Below the pieces are notes generated by a model, which was not told the origin of the DNA, did no database searches, and was given only the letters and a program-made list of their open reading frames with translations. Positions 16,616-25,709 of a stretch of 54,806 bases of DNA are shown here, one piece after another. The DNA comes from Paludibacter sp. UBA6032 (GTDB lineage Bacteria > Bacteroidota > Bacteroidia > Bacteroidales > Paludibacteraceae), in assembly GCA_002427885.1 (NCBI GenBank), contig DIZI01000022.1, forward strand, positions 200,887 to 255,692, given 5' to 3'. The translations under genes and the position numbers were made by a program. Numbering within the stretch: the first letter of the stretch is position 1; each line of letters begins with the position of its first letter.

Positions 16616-17461
16616 TTATTTTAGCACTTTAAAGCTTAATGGCAGCTCACCATTATTCCCAAGGGCTGCGATAAGTTTCACTTCCATTTGTGTATAGTCA
16701 CCGGTTATCATGCTTTTCCCGCCTTCTATAACAGATCGTACAATCGGAGTAGCTAAAACAGTATTATCTAAAACAATGGCAATTGGATTGCCTATATTTT
16801 GTTTTGTAATTTCTGCCCACAAAGCAACAGCCGGTTTGTTAAAGTTAATCCCGATATAAAAATGATTATTATCTTTTCCCGATTTCATACTTTCTATATC
16901 AACTCCGCTTAATAGAGGAGCTTTCTCAGTTCTAAGGGCATACAAGCATACATCTGAATTTTTAGATGATTGACTCCATACAAATTTGCAGGTTGGATTT
17001 TGCTCCAAAGACTGTAAATACTCATTCACCCGGAATGATTCTGAAATTGAACAACATCCTATTTCTGCAAGGTTATTTTTATCATTATTTTTTAATAACG
17101 AAAACAGATGCTGACTATCCTTTAAAAGTTCAGGCAAACTCATCCGGTTGTACAATTTGTAAAATCCGATTTCTCCTTTTTGGGTAAGTAGCTTTTCAGC
17201 CACATTAAGATCCATATTATCGGGAAATGTTACCTGAATTTGATTTCTTTCAGGAATAATCCTCAGTTCAAATTTTTCGTTACCAAAATCTTTCAATCGG
17301 TTCGAAATAATTTTAGCTGACTGAGAAAGAGCAGTTTTCGATATATTTATGTCAGTTGATTGAATCAGGATTGTTTGGGCTGCATTGGCTTTAACAGGAA
17401 AAGCAGCAGTTATAATGCCGAACACTATGACGGCAAGCAAGAAATATATTTTTGTTTTCAT
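16616..17461 (-). CDS. Stand-alone exported SecD periplasmic-domain-like protein (SecDF P1 head type)
   Basis: A 281-residue protein with a signal peptide ending in ANAA. The body matches the periplasmic P1 region of SecD: a base part (SQSAKIISNRLKDFG, IQVTFPDNMDLNVAEKLLTQKGEIGFYKL) and the head part, GVDIESMKSG followed by FNKPAVALWAEITKQNIGNP and IAIVLDNTVLATPIVRSVI, ending GGKSMITGDYTQMEVKLIAALGNNGELP. No transmembrane RND helices follow, so it cannot be a translocase subunit by itself. Such orphan P1-head proteins occur in Bacteroidota; their role is unknown. The gene may share a transcript with the small membrane protein gene 76 bases upstream. Confidence 0.82.
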   Translation of the reverse strand: MKTKIYFLLAVIVFGIITAAFPVKANAAQTILIQSTDINISKTALSQSAKIISNRLKDFGNEKFELRIIPERNQIQVTFPDNMDLNVAEKLLTQKGEIGFYKLYNRMSLPELLKDSQHLFSLLKNNDKNNLAEIGCCSISESFRVNEYLQSLEQNPTCKFVWSQSSKNSDVCLYALRTEKAPLLSGVDIESMKSGKDNNHFYIGINFNKPAVALWAEITKQNIGNPIAIVLDNTVLATPIVRSVIEGGKSMITGDYTQMEVKLIAALGNNGELPLSFKVLK

Positions 17462-17537
17462 TGTTTTAAATTTTTAAATTAAATAGCTGCCCGCTTCAAT
17501 TATAAAGCAGGAAATTAATAAATCCTTTAATCAAAAT

Positions 17538-17939
17538 CTAACTTAAAGAAGGGAGGTCTTTGGCATCTATCGAAAACAGATGATAGTAGAACCTACAAGT
17601 GGACTGAGGTTCCAGAAATGAGAATGATTTTTCGTGATAAAAAAACCGTTGAGCAAAGCTCCTATTGTCAAAAGCTATTTTGAACTTGTCATTATAAAAC
17701 AATAAACCTGTTTTATCCATGGAAGTAAGCAGACTTTTTTGTAATACAGGTGTTTGTGTATAATCGGAAATAATTGCAGGAACAGAGTTTGAGTGTAATC
17801 CGGTTACAATTACATAATGTGCATCATTAAAAGTCATTTTCTCTGAACGTCCGGAGAAAGAAACAAATACAAAGAAGAGCATGACTATAACCAGTATGCT
17901 TTCAAAGTTCTGTATTTTATTCTCTTTTTGTTCCATCAT
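17538..17939 (-). CDS. Small single-helix membrane protein of unknown function
   Basis: About 133 residues from the ATG at 17939 (MMEQKENKIQNFE). One transmembrane segment (ILVIVMLFFVFVSFSG) is followed by an extracytoplasmic domain with no family I recognise. A longer form starting 39 bases upstream is possible but adds only a charged tail. It lies between the SecD-like gene and TIGR02757 on the same strand. Its size and layout recall the 116-residue membrane protein at 15446, although I see no clear sequence similarity. Confidence 0.6.
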   Translation of the reverse strand: MMEQKENKIQNFESILVIVMLFFVFVSFSGRSEKMTFNDAHYVIVTGLHSNSVPAIISDYTQTPVLQKSLLTSMDKTGLLFYNDKFKIAFDNRSFAQRFFYHEKSFSFLEPQSTCRFYYHLFSIDAKDLPSLS

Positions 17940-18022
17940 GAAGTATATCTGTATTTCTTCTAATAATTCATGCTGCAAATATAAATGATATTTTTTTCAA
18001 AACAAATTCTTTACCGGATTAT

Positions 18023-18814
18023 TTATAAAAATTCATTCTTCCCTTCAAATACACCTATACCGAATAAGGCAAAATCATATTTTATCGGGTCGGTCGCATC
18101 GAATGTACGAAGCACAGAGCTGATTTCTTCCACGGCTTTCCAATCGTTTTGCGTTCGGAGTAGTAAACCCAGTCCCCGGGCTGTATTACCTGTATGGACA
18201 TCGAGTGGAAGCATAAGCGCTGACATGGGAATGTCTTTCCACAAACCAAAATCAACTTCAGATACGTCGGAGCGTACCATCCAACGGAGAAACATATTAA
18301 GACGTTTAGCCGACGAATTAGCCGCAACATCAGAAATATGTTTTGTTACATGTTTGTCGTGCGGTAAGGATAAAAATATTTGCCGAAAATACGTCAAGGC
18401 TTCATGAACGGTATTCTCAATCCGATATCCATTCGTGAATACGTGCTCCAATCCTCCCTGATGCAGGTAAATATTTTTCAATGATTCCAGAAAAAACAGG
18501 CAATCGTTTCCATTAAATGTACGGTGAACAAAGTTGGATATCCTTTTCCAATCAGAATTATCCGCATCAACTAAGAATTCATAGGGTGAATTGTCCATCC
18601 ATTCCATTAATTTGATGGAATTATTGATAATGCTTTTTCGTTGCCCCCAGGCAATGGTTGCCGTCAGGAAAGCGGAGATTTCAATATCTTCTTTTCTGGA
18701 AAAAAGATGCGGAATTTGAATGGGATCCGAGTCTATAAATTCGCTGGAATTATATTGAGAAACCCGGTTATCAAGAAATTGTTTTATTTCGGGAAGGTCT
18801 GTTGAAAATTTCAT
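18023..18814 (-). CDS. TIGR02757 (DUF2400) family protein
   Basis: A 263-residue soluble protein that matches the TIGR02757 pattern: DPIQIPHLFSRKEDIEISAF, LTATIAWGQRKSIINNS, and near the C-terminus MLPLDVHTGNTARGLGLL followed by DPIKYDFALFGIGVF. The LDVHT...A...LG...R arrangement and the closing DPxxYDFAL are diagnostic. No experimental function is known to me; the fold may relate to helix-hairpin-helix DNA glycosylases, which is an inference. It starts 10 bases after the lipoate-ligase-like gene and is the last member of the 2-oxoacid dehydrogenase operon. Confidence 0.88.
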   Translation of the reverse strand: MKFSTDLPEIKQFLDNRVSQYNSSEFIDSDPIQIPHLFSRKEDIEISAFLTATIAWGQRKSIINNSIKLMEWMDNSPYEFLVDADNSDWKRISNFVHRTFNGNDCLFFLESLKNIYLHQGGLEHVFTNGYRIENTVHEALTYFRQIFLSLPHDKHVTKHISDVAANSSAKRLNMFLRWMVRSDVSEVDFGLWKDIPMSALMLPLDVHTGNTARGLGLLLRTQNDWKAVEEISSVLRTFDATDPIKYDFALFGIGVFEGKNEFL

Positions 18815-18824
18815 TATCTGAATT

Positions 18825-19463
18825 TTAGAAAAGTGCTTCGCTTTTTATGAAACCATCACTCTGAAGTGAAGCAAGTTCAAAACGTTGAGAAATGAAATCT
18901 GCCAATTGATTATTCGTTTGAGAAAACCCTTTTTCTTTCAGCGATGTAACAAATTCGGAATGTTTTCTGCCTTCACGATAATCGGGTTCCTTTGAAGGAT
19001 ATTTCAGGTACTTTTCGAATGTGGATGCCGGTTCTCCGAAGTTTAGCACCGAATGATAAAGGAGTGCCTCTTTACTCCGGTAAATGGACGAACCTAAAAT
19101 CTTTTTTCCATCGATGGCAATATCCGAAATTCCTCTCATGGCGAGGTTCTTCACTCCTGCTCTTTCCAGACTCTCAATTATTAATGAATTTATTTGATTG
19201 AAAACGACCTTCGGGTGCAAATTGTCCGGTTGAAAAAATACAACCGAAATAATCAGATTATTTGGTGTAAGCATTACCGTCTGCCCTCCCGAAGGTCGTT
19301 TCAGAACCGTTATGTCATCCTGTTTTACTTTTTCTAAAAACAAAGCATCTTCTGCTTTATTCGAAGCCCCCAAAACAATATAGCTTTTGTCAGGTATCCA
19401 AATCAGAAACCGTTTGGTTTTGTCCACCAGTAAAAGTATGTCAGGAAGATTATAATCGGTCAT
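18825..19463 (-). CDS. Lipoate--protein ligase A family protein
   Basis: A 212-residue protein of the biotin/lipoyl ligase fold. It shows VLGASNKAEDA, then KRPSGGQTVMLTPNNLIISVVF, the counterpart of the RRxSGGGAV loop, and GKKILGSSIYR with the expected catalytic lysine. It should attach lipoate (or transfer octanoate) to the lysine of E2 lipoyl domains. Its position directly downstream of E3 in a 2-oxoacid dehydrogenase operon supports this role. It is shorter than E. coli LplA and lacks the accessory C-terminal domain, like LipM/LipL or split LplA types, so activation of free lipoate may need a partner. Confidence 0.85.
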   Translation of the reverse strand: MTDYNLPDILLLVDKTKRFLIWIPDKSYIVLGASNKAEDALFLEKVKQDDITVLKRPSGGQTVMLTPNNLIISVVFFQPDNLHPKVVFNQINSLIIESLERAGVKNLAMRGISDIAIDGKKILGSSIYRSKEALLYHSVLNFGEPASTFEKYLKYPSKEPDYREGRKHSEFVTSLKEKGFSQTNNQLADFISQRFELASLQSDGFIKSEALF

Positions 19464-19476
19464 TTATAGATAATTA

Positions 19477-19512
19477 AAGCCCCCTAAATCCCCCAAAGGG
19501 GGACTTAAGACC
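19477..19512. repeat. REP-like GC-rich palindromic repeat
   Basis: The core CCCCCTAAATCCCCC-AAA-GGGGG-ACTT is a familiar Bacteroidota intergenic repeat type: a C-rich arm facing a G-rich arm. It lies between lpdA and the lipoate-ligase-like gene. Related, more diverged copies lie at 36724-36750, 37649-37675 and 41831-41858. Confidence 0.75.
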
Positions 19513-19550
19513 AATTCTGTAATTTTTCAAAAAATAATGGACATAAAAAA

Positions 19551-20897
19551 TTATTTATGAATTGCTTTGTCTATAGCATCAAAACCAACTTCCATATAAA
19601 TTTCCGAAACAGTTGGATGCGCGTGAATGGTCTGAGCTACATCATAAATGGTTCCCTCGGTTGCCATCAAAACAGCAGCTTCTGCAATCATGTCAGTAGC
19701 GTTAGCCGCAATAATTTGAACACCAAGCACCTGTCCGTATTTTATATCTGAAAGCATACGAATATATCCCTCGGTATTTCCTTCAATCATTGCTTTTCCG
19801 TTTGCTGACAAAGGAAATTCACTTACCTTGTATTCAAGTCCGGTAGCTTTTACTTCCTGTTCGGTCATCCCCACCTGAGCTATTTCCGGAACCGTGTACA
19901 TGTTTATGGGGTAAATCTGACCGTCAAAAGTAGATTCAATCCCCTTTATCGTGTTGATAACATGGATTCCCTGTGCCGATGCAACATGAGCAACAAAGCT
20001 TTTACCGGCTACATCACCAATAGCATAAACGCCTTTGATATTGGTTTCAAAATTATCGGAAGTTTTGATAAATCCCCGTTCAGTCAGTTCCAGCGGAGTT
20101 TCACTTTCGGGAAGAATTGCTTTTCGCGAATTACAGTTGACGATCAAATCACATTTAATTCTTCTGTCAGCAATAATCAATTCGCCGCTTTCAAATTTTC
20201 CCGGAGAATCATTTATTATCAAATCGACATTTTCCGATTTTAATTTTTTGGTGATATAAGTGATCAAATGTTCGTCCAGACCCACCATAAAATAAGCACT
20301 GTTGGCAACCATGGTTACATTTTTATCAATCATCCTGAAAAACTGAGCAATCTCGGCAGTCGAAACATGATTACCGGTTACAACAATATTTTCGGGAATG
20401 GATTCCAGTGAAAATAAATTTTCTATTTCCACAATGGGTGCATTCTTCAAAGACTCATCCATTACTTTTGGTTTTGAACCTGTAGCAATAATGATATTTT
20501 TAGCACTGATTTTTTGATCGTCAACGTAAACCGATTTGTCGGCCACAATTCTGGCTGTACCGGTAATAATTTCTACGCCGTTCTTTTTGAGTAAATAGCG
20601 TACACCGGACGTCAACTTGTCTGTAATTTTTGAAGACCGTGCTTTCGCTTTATTCCAGTTGAACGAGAGCTTATCCGCATCAATACCATCAATCCCAAAT
20701 TCTTCAAATTGTTTTATTTTTTTGAAGTTTTTCGCACTCTCCAACAATGCTTTGGTTGGAATACATCCCCAATTGAGACACATTCCACCCACATACATTT
20801 TTTCAATAACTGCGACCTTTAAACCAACTTGTCCGGCGCGAATAGCAGCCACATAACCGGCGGGTCCGGCACCTATAATTAAAACATCATATTCCAT
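19551..20897 (-). CDS. lpdA: Dihydrolipoyl dehydrogenase (E3)
   Basis: A flavoprotein disulfide reductase that re-oxidises dihydrolipoamide on E2 with NAD+. Seen: the FAD motif IIGAGPAGYVAA, the redox-active disulfide Cys40-Cys45 in GGMCLNWGCIPTKAL, the second FAD stretch GVYAIGDVAG, and the C-terminal catalytic His427-Glu432 pair in HAHPTVSE. The 448 residues are normal length. It sits downstream of E1a, E1b and E2 on one strand, so it belongs to this complex. A short AT-rich spacer with a repeated AATTATTAATT sequence separates it from E2. A REP-like element follows the gene. Confidence 0.95.
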   Translation of the reverse strand: MEYDVLIIGAGPAGYVAAIRAGQVGLKVAVIEKMYVGGMCLNWGCIPTKALLESAKNFKKIKQFEEFGIDGIDADKLSFNWNKAKARSSKITDKLTSGVRYLLKKNGVEIITGTARIVADKSVYVDDQKISAKNIIIATGSKPKVMDESLKNAPIVEIENLFSLESIPENIVVTGNHVSTAEIAQFFRMIDKNVTMVANSAYFMVGLDEHLITYITKKLKSENVDLIINDSPGKFESGELIIADRRIKCDLIVNCNSRKAILPESETPLELTERGFIKTSDNFETNIKGVYAIGDVAGKSFVAHVASAQGIHVINTIKGIESTFDGQIYPINMYTVPEIAQVGMTEQEVKATGLEYKVSEFPLSANGKAMIEGNTEGYIRMLSDIKYGQVLGVQIIAANATDMIAEAAVLMATEGTIYDVAQTIHAHPTVSEIYMEVGFDAIDKAIHK

Positions 20898-20941
20898 TGC
20901 AACAATTATTAATTGTAAATTATTAATTATAAATCCATTCG

Positions 20942-22240
20942 TTATTCCATCATCATTAAAACCGGATCCGAAAGATATTCCATTATACTGTTTATAAACC
21001 GGGAAGCTTCGCCACCGTCTACTATGCGGTGATCAACAGCAAGTGACAGCGATAATACATTTCCAACAATAATCTGATCCTCTTTCACAATCGGCTTCTT
21101 CAATAACCGGCCAATGCCGAGTATTCCCGCCTGCGGATAATTGATAACCGGAGTTGCAAAGATACCTCCGATAGAACCGTAATTGGTTAATGTAAATGTT
21201 CCGTCTTTCATATCTTCTATTGTCAGTTTCCTGTCCCGCGCTTTATCCGACAATTCGGATATTTTCTGTGCAATTTCGAATAGGCTGAGTTTGTCTGCAT
21301 CACGGATGACCGGAACTACCAAACCTTCAGGCGTATCCACTGCTATAGCTATATTATAATAGTTTTTGAAAATCATCCGATCATTTTCCATGTCCAGTTG
21401 AGAATTCAGTTGACGATGCTTTTTGAGGGCATTTACTGTTGCTTTCACAATAAATGGCAGGTAAGTCAGTTTGCTGTTTTTATCGGCATAACTCTTTTTA
21501 TAACGATCGCGGATACGCATCAATTCACTTATTTCCACTTCTTCAAAAAGGGTCATATGTGCTGCACTTTGCTTCGAATTAATCATATTCTTAGCTATTG
21601 CTTTTCGTATCTGCGTTAACGGTTCGTAAGTTACAGCATCTGCATTTGCAGGTTGTTTATACGATTCCTGCCGAACAACCGATTCGGTTGCTTTATTCGG
21701 TTTGTAGTTTTGAATGTCCTCTTTTGTCACTCTACCCGAAGGTCCTGACCCTTTAATCAGATTTATATCTATATTCAGGTCACGGGCCATAGCACGTGCA
21801 AGCGGAGTTGCCAGAGCTTTTTTAACCGGTTTTACTTCAACTTCTTTTTTCTCAGATCCTTCATCACTGGCCGCCAGTAAAGCATTACTTCCTGCCAACT
21901 CCATGGTACCGACCACTCCAGCTCCACCTTCATCAATCGGTTCGGTCAATGGTGGTTTTACTTCTTCTTTTGCTACTACAACTGCTTCTGCTCCAAAAAC
22001 GCCTTCAATTTCTATTTCAACCAAAGGTTTACCCACTAAAGCAATTTCGCCTACTTTACCAAAAGTAGCTACAATCGTTCCGTTCTTTGGTGATGGAATA
22101 TCGGTAACCACCTTGTCAGTTTCCATATTACAAAGTGCCTGTCCTGCTTTTACAGCCTGCCCTTTTGTAACATACCATTCAAGTATAGTTCCTTCTTCAA
22201 GTCCTTCCCCGATATCTGGAAAGTTAAAAATATATCTCAT
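20942..22240 (-). CDS. 2-oxoacid dehydrogenase E2 (dihydrolipoamide acyltransferase)
   Basis: Core of a 2-oxoacid dehydrogenase complex. Residues 1-77 form a single lipoyl domain with the lipoylated Lys43 in METDKVVTDIPSP. A peripheral-subunit-binding domain follows at about 141-180 (ATPLARAMARDLNIDINLI). The acyltransferase domain, about 205-432, ends with the active-site motif HRIVDGGEASRF. The 432-residue length fits a one-lipoyl E2. Whether the acyl group is acetyl or branched-chain cannot be read from E2 alone; the E1a sequence favours pyruvate. The gene lies 11 bases downstream of E1b. Confidence 0.93.
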   Translation of the reverse strand: MRYIFNFPDIGEGLEEGTILEWYVTKGQAVKAGQALCNMETDKVVTDIPSPKNGTIVATFGKVGEIALVGKPLVEIEIEGVFGAEAVVVAKEEVKPPLTEPIDEGGAGVVGTMELAGSNALLAASDEGSEKKEVEVKPVKKALATPLARAMARDLNIDINLIKGSGPSGRVTKEDIQNYKPNKATESVVRQESYKQPANADAVTYEPLTQIRKAIAKNMINSKQSAAHMTLFEEVEISELMRIRDRYKKSYADKNSKLTYLPFIVKATVNALKKHRQLNSQLDMENDRMIFKNYYNIAIAVDTPEGLVVPVIRDADKLSLFEIAQKISELSDKARDRKLTIEDMKDGTFTLTNYGSIGGIFATPVINYPQAGILGIGRLLKKPIVKEDQIIVGNVLSLSLAVDHRIVDGGEASRFINSIMEYLSDPVLMMME

Positions 22241-22251
22241 TATTTAGAATT

Positions 22252-23229
22252 TTAGAATTTTACGGTTCGCTCAATTTCGTAGAAAATCCGATCGGGCGAA
22301 ATCATATATAACGGTTCTCCTTTTGCCAACGGCACTATGGTATCAAATCCCATCACCCGTTTTGGCGGTGCGTCGAGATACAAAAATGCTTCTTCGTTGG
22401 CTATTGCCATAAGTTCGCCACCCACACTGAATGAAGTAGGTGCTTCGGCCACGATAACTATTTTTCCTGTTTTCTTTATCGAATTTACAATGGTTTCTTT
22501 GTCGAGAGGATAAATGGTTCGCAAGTCTATCAACTCAACAGAAATTCCGGCTTCCTTTGCCATAACCAATGCTTTCTGACATTCGCGAATCATGGCTCCG
22601 AAAGCCACAACAGTAACATCGGTTCCTTCGGTCAACACCTTGGCTTTACCAATAGGAATAGAAAATTTATCATCAGAAACTTCCTGTTTGATAGCCCGGT
22701 AAATTCGTTTTGGTTCCATAAAAATAACAGGATCTCCGCTTTCAATAGCTGCAATCATCAATCCTTTTGCATCATGCGGTGTGGAAGGAACTACTACTTT
22801 TAATCCGGGAATATGAGAATATAACGCTTCCGGACTTTCGGAATGATGTTCCAGCGCATTAATACCGCCACCATAAGGAAAACGAATTACCATGGGTGCT
22901 TTGTACATCCCACGCGAACGGTTATTCATCCGCGAAACATTGGAAATTATCTGATTAAATGCCGGATATGAGAAACCATCAAATTGTAGTTCAACCACGG
23001 GTCTTAAGCCCGACATGGCCATCCCAAGGGCGGTTCCTACGATGGCCGATTCGGCTATAGGTGCGTCAAAAACCCTTTCTACGCCGTGCTTTTTTTGTAA
23101 TCCTTCCGTTACCCTGAAGACACCACCTTCTAAACCGGCATCTTCTCCATATATTACAACTGTTTTATCTTCTTCAAGCTTAATGTCTAATGCATTATTT
23201 ATAGCCTGTACTATAGTCATTACACTCAT
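22252..23229 (-). CDS. 2-oxoacid dehydrogenase E1 beta subunit
   Basis: The beta half of a thiamine-diphosphate-dependent alpha2beta2 E1. Typical sequence: GEDAGLEGGVFRVTEGL, DAPIAESAIVGTALGMAM, PYGGGINALEHHSESPE, and the C-terminal VELIDLRTIYPLDKETI. The 325 residues are full length. Its ATG overlaps the E1a stop by four bases, so the subunits are translationally coupled. It decarboxylates the 2-oxoacid with E1a and passes the acyl group to E2. Confidence 0.93.
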   Translation of the reverse strand: MSVMTIVQAINNALDIKLEEDKTVVIYGEDAGLEGGVFRVTEGLQKKHGVERVFDAPIAESAIVGTALGMAMSGLRPVVELQFDGFSYPAFNQIISNVSRMNNRSRGMYKAPMVIRFPYGGGINALEHHSESPEALYSHIPGLKVVVPSTPHDAKGLMIAAIESGDPVIFMEPKRIYRAIKQEVSDDKFSIPIGKAKVLTEGTDVTVVAFGAMIRECQKALVMAKEAGISVELIDLRTIYPLDKETIVNSIKKTGKIVIVAEAPTSFSVGGELMAIANEEAFLYLDAPPKRVMGFDTIVPLAKGEPLYMISPDRIFYEIERTVKF

Positions 23230-24314
23230 TTTTTGCTATCCTTCCATGTTAGAAATTGTTCATAATCGGCTTTTTGCTTTCTCAAATCGTCGGGCATATC
23301 TACATACATATGCTGAAAAACATCATCTAATTTATAAGGGGGCATATTTTCGGCTTCTTCAAATTGTTTATCCACTTCCAGTTTATATTTTTCAATTAAT
23401 TCTTCTTCATTTTCTTTCCAGATCCCTTTATGATCCATATATTTTTTCAAACGGTGCATCGGATCGGTTTTGTGCCATTCAGTCTCTTCCTCTTTCGTAC
23501 GGTATTTTGTAGGATCATCGGAAGTGGTGTGCGCACCTTTCCGGTAAGTCAATGCCTCAATTAAAACCGCACCTTTTCCGGCTTTGGCATATTCCACAGC
23601 TTCTTTGTAAGTGGCATACATGGCAAAGAAATCATTTCCATCCACTTTCACTCCGGGAATACCGAAGCCAACGGATTTTACAGCCAGATTGATCGCATTT
23701 GTCTGGTTCTTTACCGGGACAGAAATGGCATACTGATTATTCTGAATGGTATAAATTACCGGTACTTTCCAGTTTCCTGCAAAATTAAGTGCTTCGCTGA
23801 AATCGCCTTCCGACGTTCCGCCATCACCGATTGAAGTAAAAACGATCTCATCTTTTTTCTGATATTTTATCGAATATCCAATGCCCGTGGCGTGTAAATA
23901 CTGCGATCCAATAGAAATACTGATCGGAATCACATGATTTGCTTTTTTAAAATTGCTGCCTTCTTCATTTCCCATATAATAAAGGAATATTTCTTTCATG
24001 GTCACTCCTTTCAAAAGCATGATCCCAACTTCCCGAAAAGCCGGTACCAACCAGTCCTGGTCTCTCATGTTCATTCCCGATGCAGCATGAATAGCTTCGT
24101 GCCCCAAACAGGGCGGATAGGTATACATGCGTCCCTGACGCTGAAAAGAAACGGCCATCTCGTCGGCCGTTCTGAAAAAAAGCATGTGTTTATATGCCTG
24201 AATAATTGTTTCGTCATCCAGATCAGGCATATACTCTTTGTTTATAACCTTACCATCATTGTCGATGACTCTGAATATTTTATCTTCTAGTGGATTAAAA
24301 TCGTTAAAGATCAT
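23226..24314 (-). CDS. 2-oxoacid dehydrogenase E1 alpha subunit, probably pyruvate type
   Basis: Binds thiamine diphosphate through the motif that starts GDGGTSEGDF (residues 163-172) and ends in Asn192. The phosphorylation-loop region reads GAHTTSDDPTKYR, closer to bacillary PdhA (HTMAGDDPTKYRT) than to branched-chain E1a (HSTSDDSSxYR), so I favour pyruvate as substrate; acetoin or branched-chain acids remain possible. At 362 residues it is full length. It is the first gene of the operon E1a-E1b-E2-E3-lipoate ligase-TIGR02757. I could not pick a confident promoter in the AT-rich upstream region. Confidence 0.9.
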   Translation of the reverse strand: MIFNDFNPLEDKIFRVIDNDGKVINKEYMPDLDDETIIQAYKHMLFFRTADEMAVSFQRQGRMYTYPPCLGHEAIHAASGMNMRDQDWLVPAFREVGIMLLKGVTMKEIFLYYMGNEEGSNFKKANHVIPISISIGSQYLHATGIGYSIKYQKKDEIVFTSIGDGGTSEGDFSEALNFAGNWKVPVIYTIQNNQYAISVPVKNQTNAINLAVKSVGFGIPGVKVDGNDFFAMYATYKEAVEYAKAGKGAVLIEALTYRKGAHTTSDDPTKYRTKEEETEWHKTDPMHRLKKYMDHKGIWKENEEELIEKYKLEVDKQFEEAENMPPYKLDDVFQHMYVDMPDDLRKQKADYEQFLTWKDSKK

Positions 24315-24457
24315 GTTTAGTTGTTTTATCGTATTGAAAGATTTGTATTAAGTAGAATGGATTTAAATTAAACTTTTCTGCTAGCTATAACAACAAAAAA
24401 TTAATATGGTTCTTTGATCATGCTTTAAAAATGTATTTTCACATTCTTTAAAAAAAA

Positions 24458-24497
24458 ATGCCGGCAAAACTCTATAAGAAGAAGTTCAGCCGGCATT
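24458..24497 (-). terminator. Rho-independent terminator after the ferredoxin gene
   Basis: The 9-bp stem AATGCCGGC / GCCGGCATT is followed, in the minus direction, by a run of eight T. It starts 17 bases beyond the ferredoxin stop. Confidence 0.85.
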
Positions 24498-24513
24498 GTC
24501 AATAAGACAGGAA

Positions 24514-24705
24514 CTACTCGGTATATTTTATAACATCCACAGGACAACTTTCCGCTGCCCCTTTGATGTGTCTCTCATATGCAGAGTAGTTAACACCTTC
24601 AATTACAGTTGATATATCTTTGATTAAAAAAACTTCCGGACACAGACTTTCGCAGATGCCACAAGAGGTGCAATCTTCTTCCACCCAAACTTTTGTTATT
24701 GCCAT
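24514..24705 (-). CDS. [4Fe-4S]-type monocluster ferredoxin
   Basis: A 63-residue electron carrier. Five cysteines are seen: Cys12, Cys15, Cys18 and Cys22 in CTSCGICESLC, and Cys54 in SCPVDVIKY. In monocluster ferredoxins the first, second and third plus the remote one ligate the cluster; here the second position is Cys, which suits a 4Fe rather than a 3Fe cluster. Cys22 is extra or structural. The acidic composition is typical. It stands alone with its own terminator; the partner enzyme is unknown. Confidence 0.9.
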   Translation of the reverse strand: MAITKVWVEEDCTSCGICESLCPEVFLIKDISTVIEGVNYSAYERHIKGAAESCPVDVIKYTE

Positions 24706-25003
24706 GCTATTTGTTTTAAATAAACGTGATGTTAATTAGTAATACTTCTTTTTAATTTTCTTTTTATATTTATATATAGATAGATTCGTTTTTAATCCTT
24801 GATTTCGACAGAATTTTACAGTTGTTTATCAATAAAGTTTTGAGGCCACATTCTAAAACTGTATTTTAAAACCAATTTGGGTTCTGTTTTGTTCGGGCTA
24901 TTATAATTGAAAATTAATTTAAGCTTTCTAAGAGTGGTTTGGCATTCATTTTTTGAAATACTACTTCAATTGCAAAAATAGAATTCAATACCCCATAAAA
25001 AAA
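24706..25003. other. Intergenic region upstream of the ferredoxin gene
   Basis: AT-rich, with no reading frame or structured element I can support apart from the terminator that begins at 25004. It must hold the ferredoxin promoter, but no full consensus stands out. Confidence 0.4.
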
Positions 25004-25037
25004 ACAAACCTCCGCTGTCTTAACTGCGGAGGTTTGT
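25004..25037 (-). terminator. Rho-independent terminator after the DnaJ-KTSC gene
   Basis: The 12-bp stem ACAAACCTCCGC / GCGGAGGTTTGT is followed on the minus strand by TTTTTT. It lies 20 bases beyond the stop. Confidence 0.87.
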
Positions 25038-25056
25038 ATTATATATGCATGAAGTT

Positions 25057-25518
25057 TTAATGGGGAACAGATTCCGTCACTTCAATACTTTTTTTCGATC
25101 TCCGGTACAAATAAGAATTAAAAATATTGCGTTTGGCAAATCGTAATTGTTTATCAGCATTAATCAGCCGTGTATAGATATTTTTTGAAACGCCGAAATA
25201 CTCGTATGTTGAGCCATCCATAAAGGAAACTTCCAGTAGTTGCCCTTTGAGTTTGAAATCGGCTATGCCGGACTCGGACGAAGTCAAATGTTCCTCTTCA
25301 GTTGCAGCTATTGTTTCGGGGGCAATGCTCACCAAAAAATGATATCCGTCAATTATCTGACGGCTTTTATGCTCAGCTTCAAGTGCAAGTTCATCGTTCG
25401 TTGTAAATTTATCGGGGTGCCATTCTTTTACTAAATTCCGGTAGTTGATTTTAAGGGTTTTTAGATCTATTTCTTGTTCCACATTAAATAATTTCCTGTA
25501 TTCGTTAATACGCTTCAT
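25057..25518 (-). CDS. J-domain and KTSC-domain fusion protein
   Basis: Residues about 5-65 are a DnaJ-type J domain with the HPD motif at 34-36 (KEWHPDKF), which should stimulate an Hsp70 ATPase. Residues about 85-140 are a KTSC-type domain (LLEVSFMDGSTYEYFGVSKNIY, RFAKRNIFNSYLY). KTSC domains are small beta-rich units of unclear function, possibly nucleic-acid binding, found alone or fused in many phyla. At 153 residues the protein is soluble and basic. It has its own predicted promoter and terminator, so it forms a single-gene unit. Confidence 0.85.
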   Translation of the reverse strand: MKRINEYRKLFNVEQEIDLKTLKINYRNLVKEWHPDKFTTNDELALEAEHKSRQIIDGYHFLVSIAPETIAATEEEHLTSSESGIADFKLKGQLLEVSFMDGSTYEYFGVSKNIYTRLINADKQLRFAKRNIFNSYLYRRSKKSIEVTESVPH

Positions 25519-25577
25519 AAAAGGTTGTTGCTATAGGTTTTGGTAGTATTTGCTTCACAGCTTTTTTTAATCGGGCG

Positions 25578-25585
25578 CAAAGGTA
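25578..25585 (-). promoter_or_regulatory. Predicted -7 element (TACCTTTG) for the DnaJ-KTSC gene
   Basis: TACCTTTG on the minus strand, 60 bases before the ATG, matches TAnnTTTG exactly. Confidence 0.5.
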
Positions 25586-25709
25586 CAAAATATAAAGGGG
25601 TAATTACGACGAGTGAGTTAAACTAATATGAAAAAGTTCTTTCATATTTAGAAGTTTATGTGTTTATCATTCATTCAAATAATCACATATAGGTTCAAAA
25701 TAACTGAAT

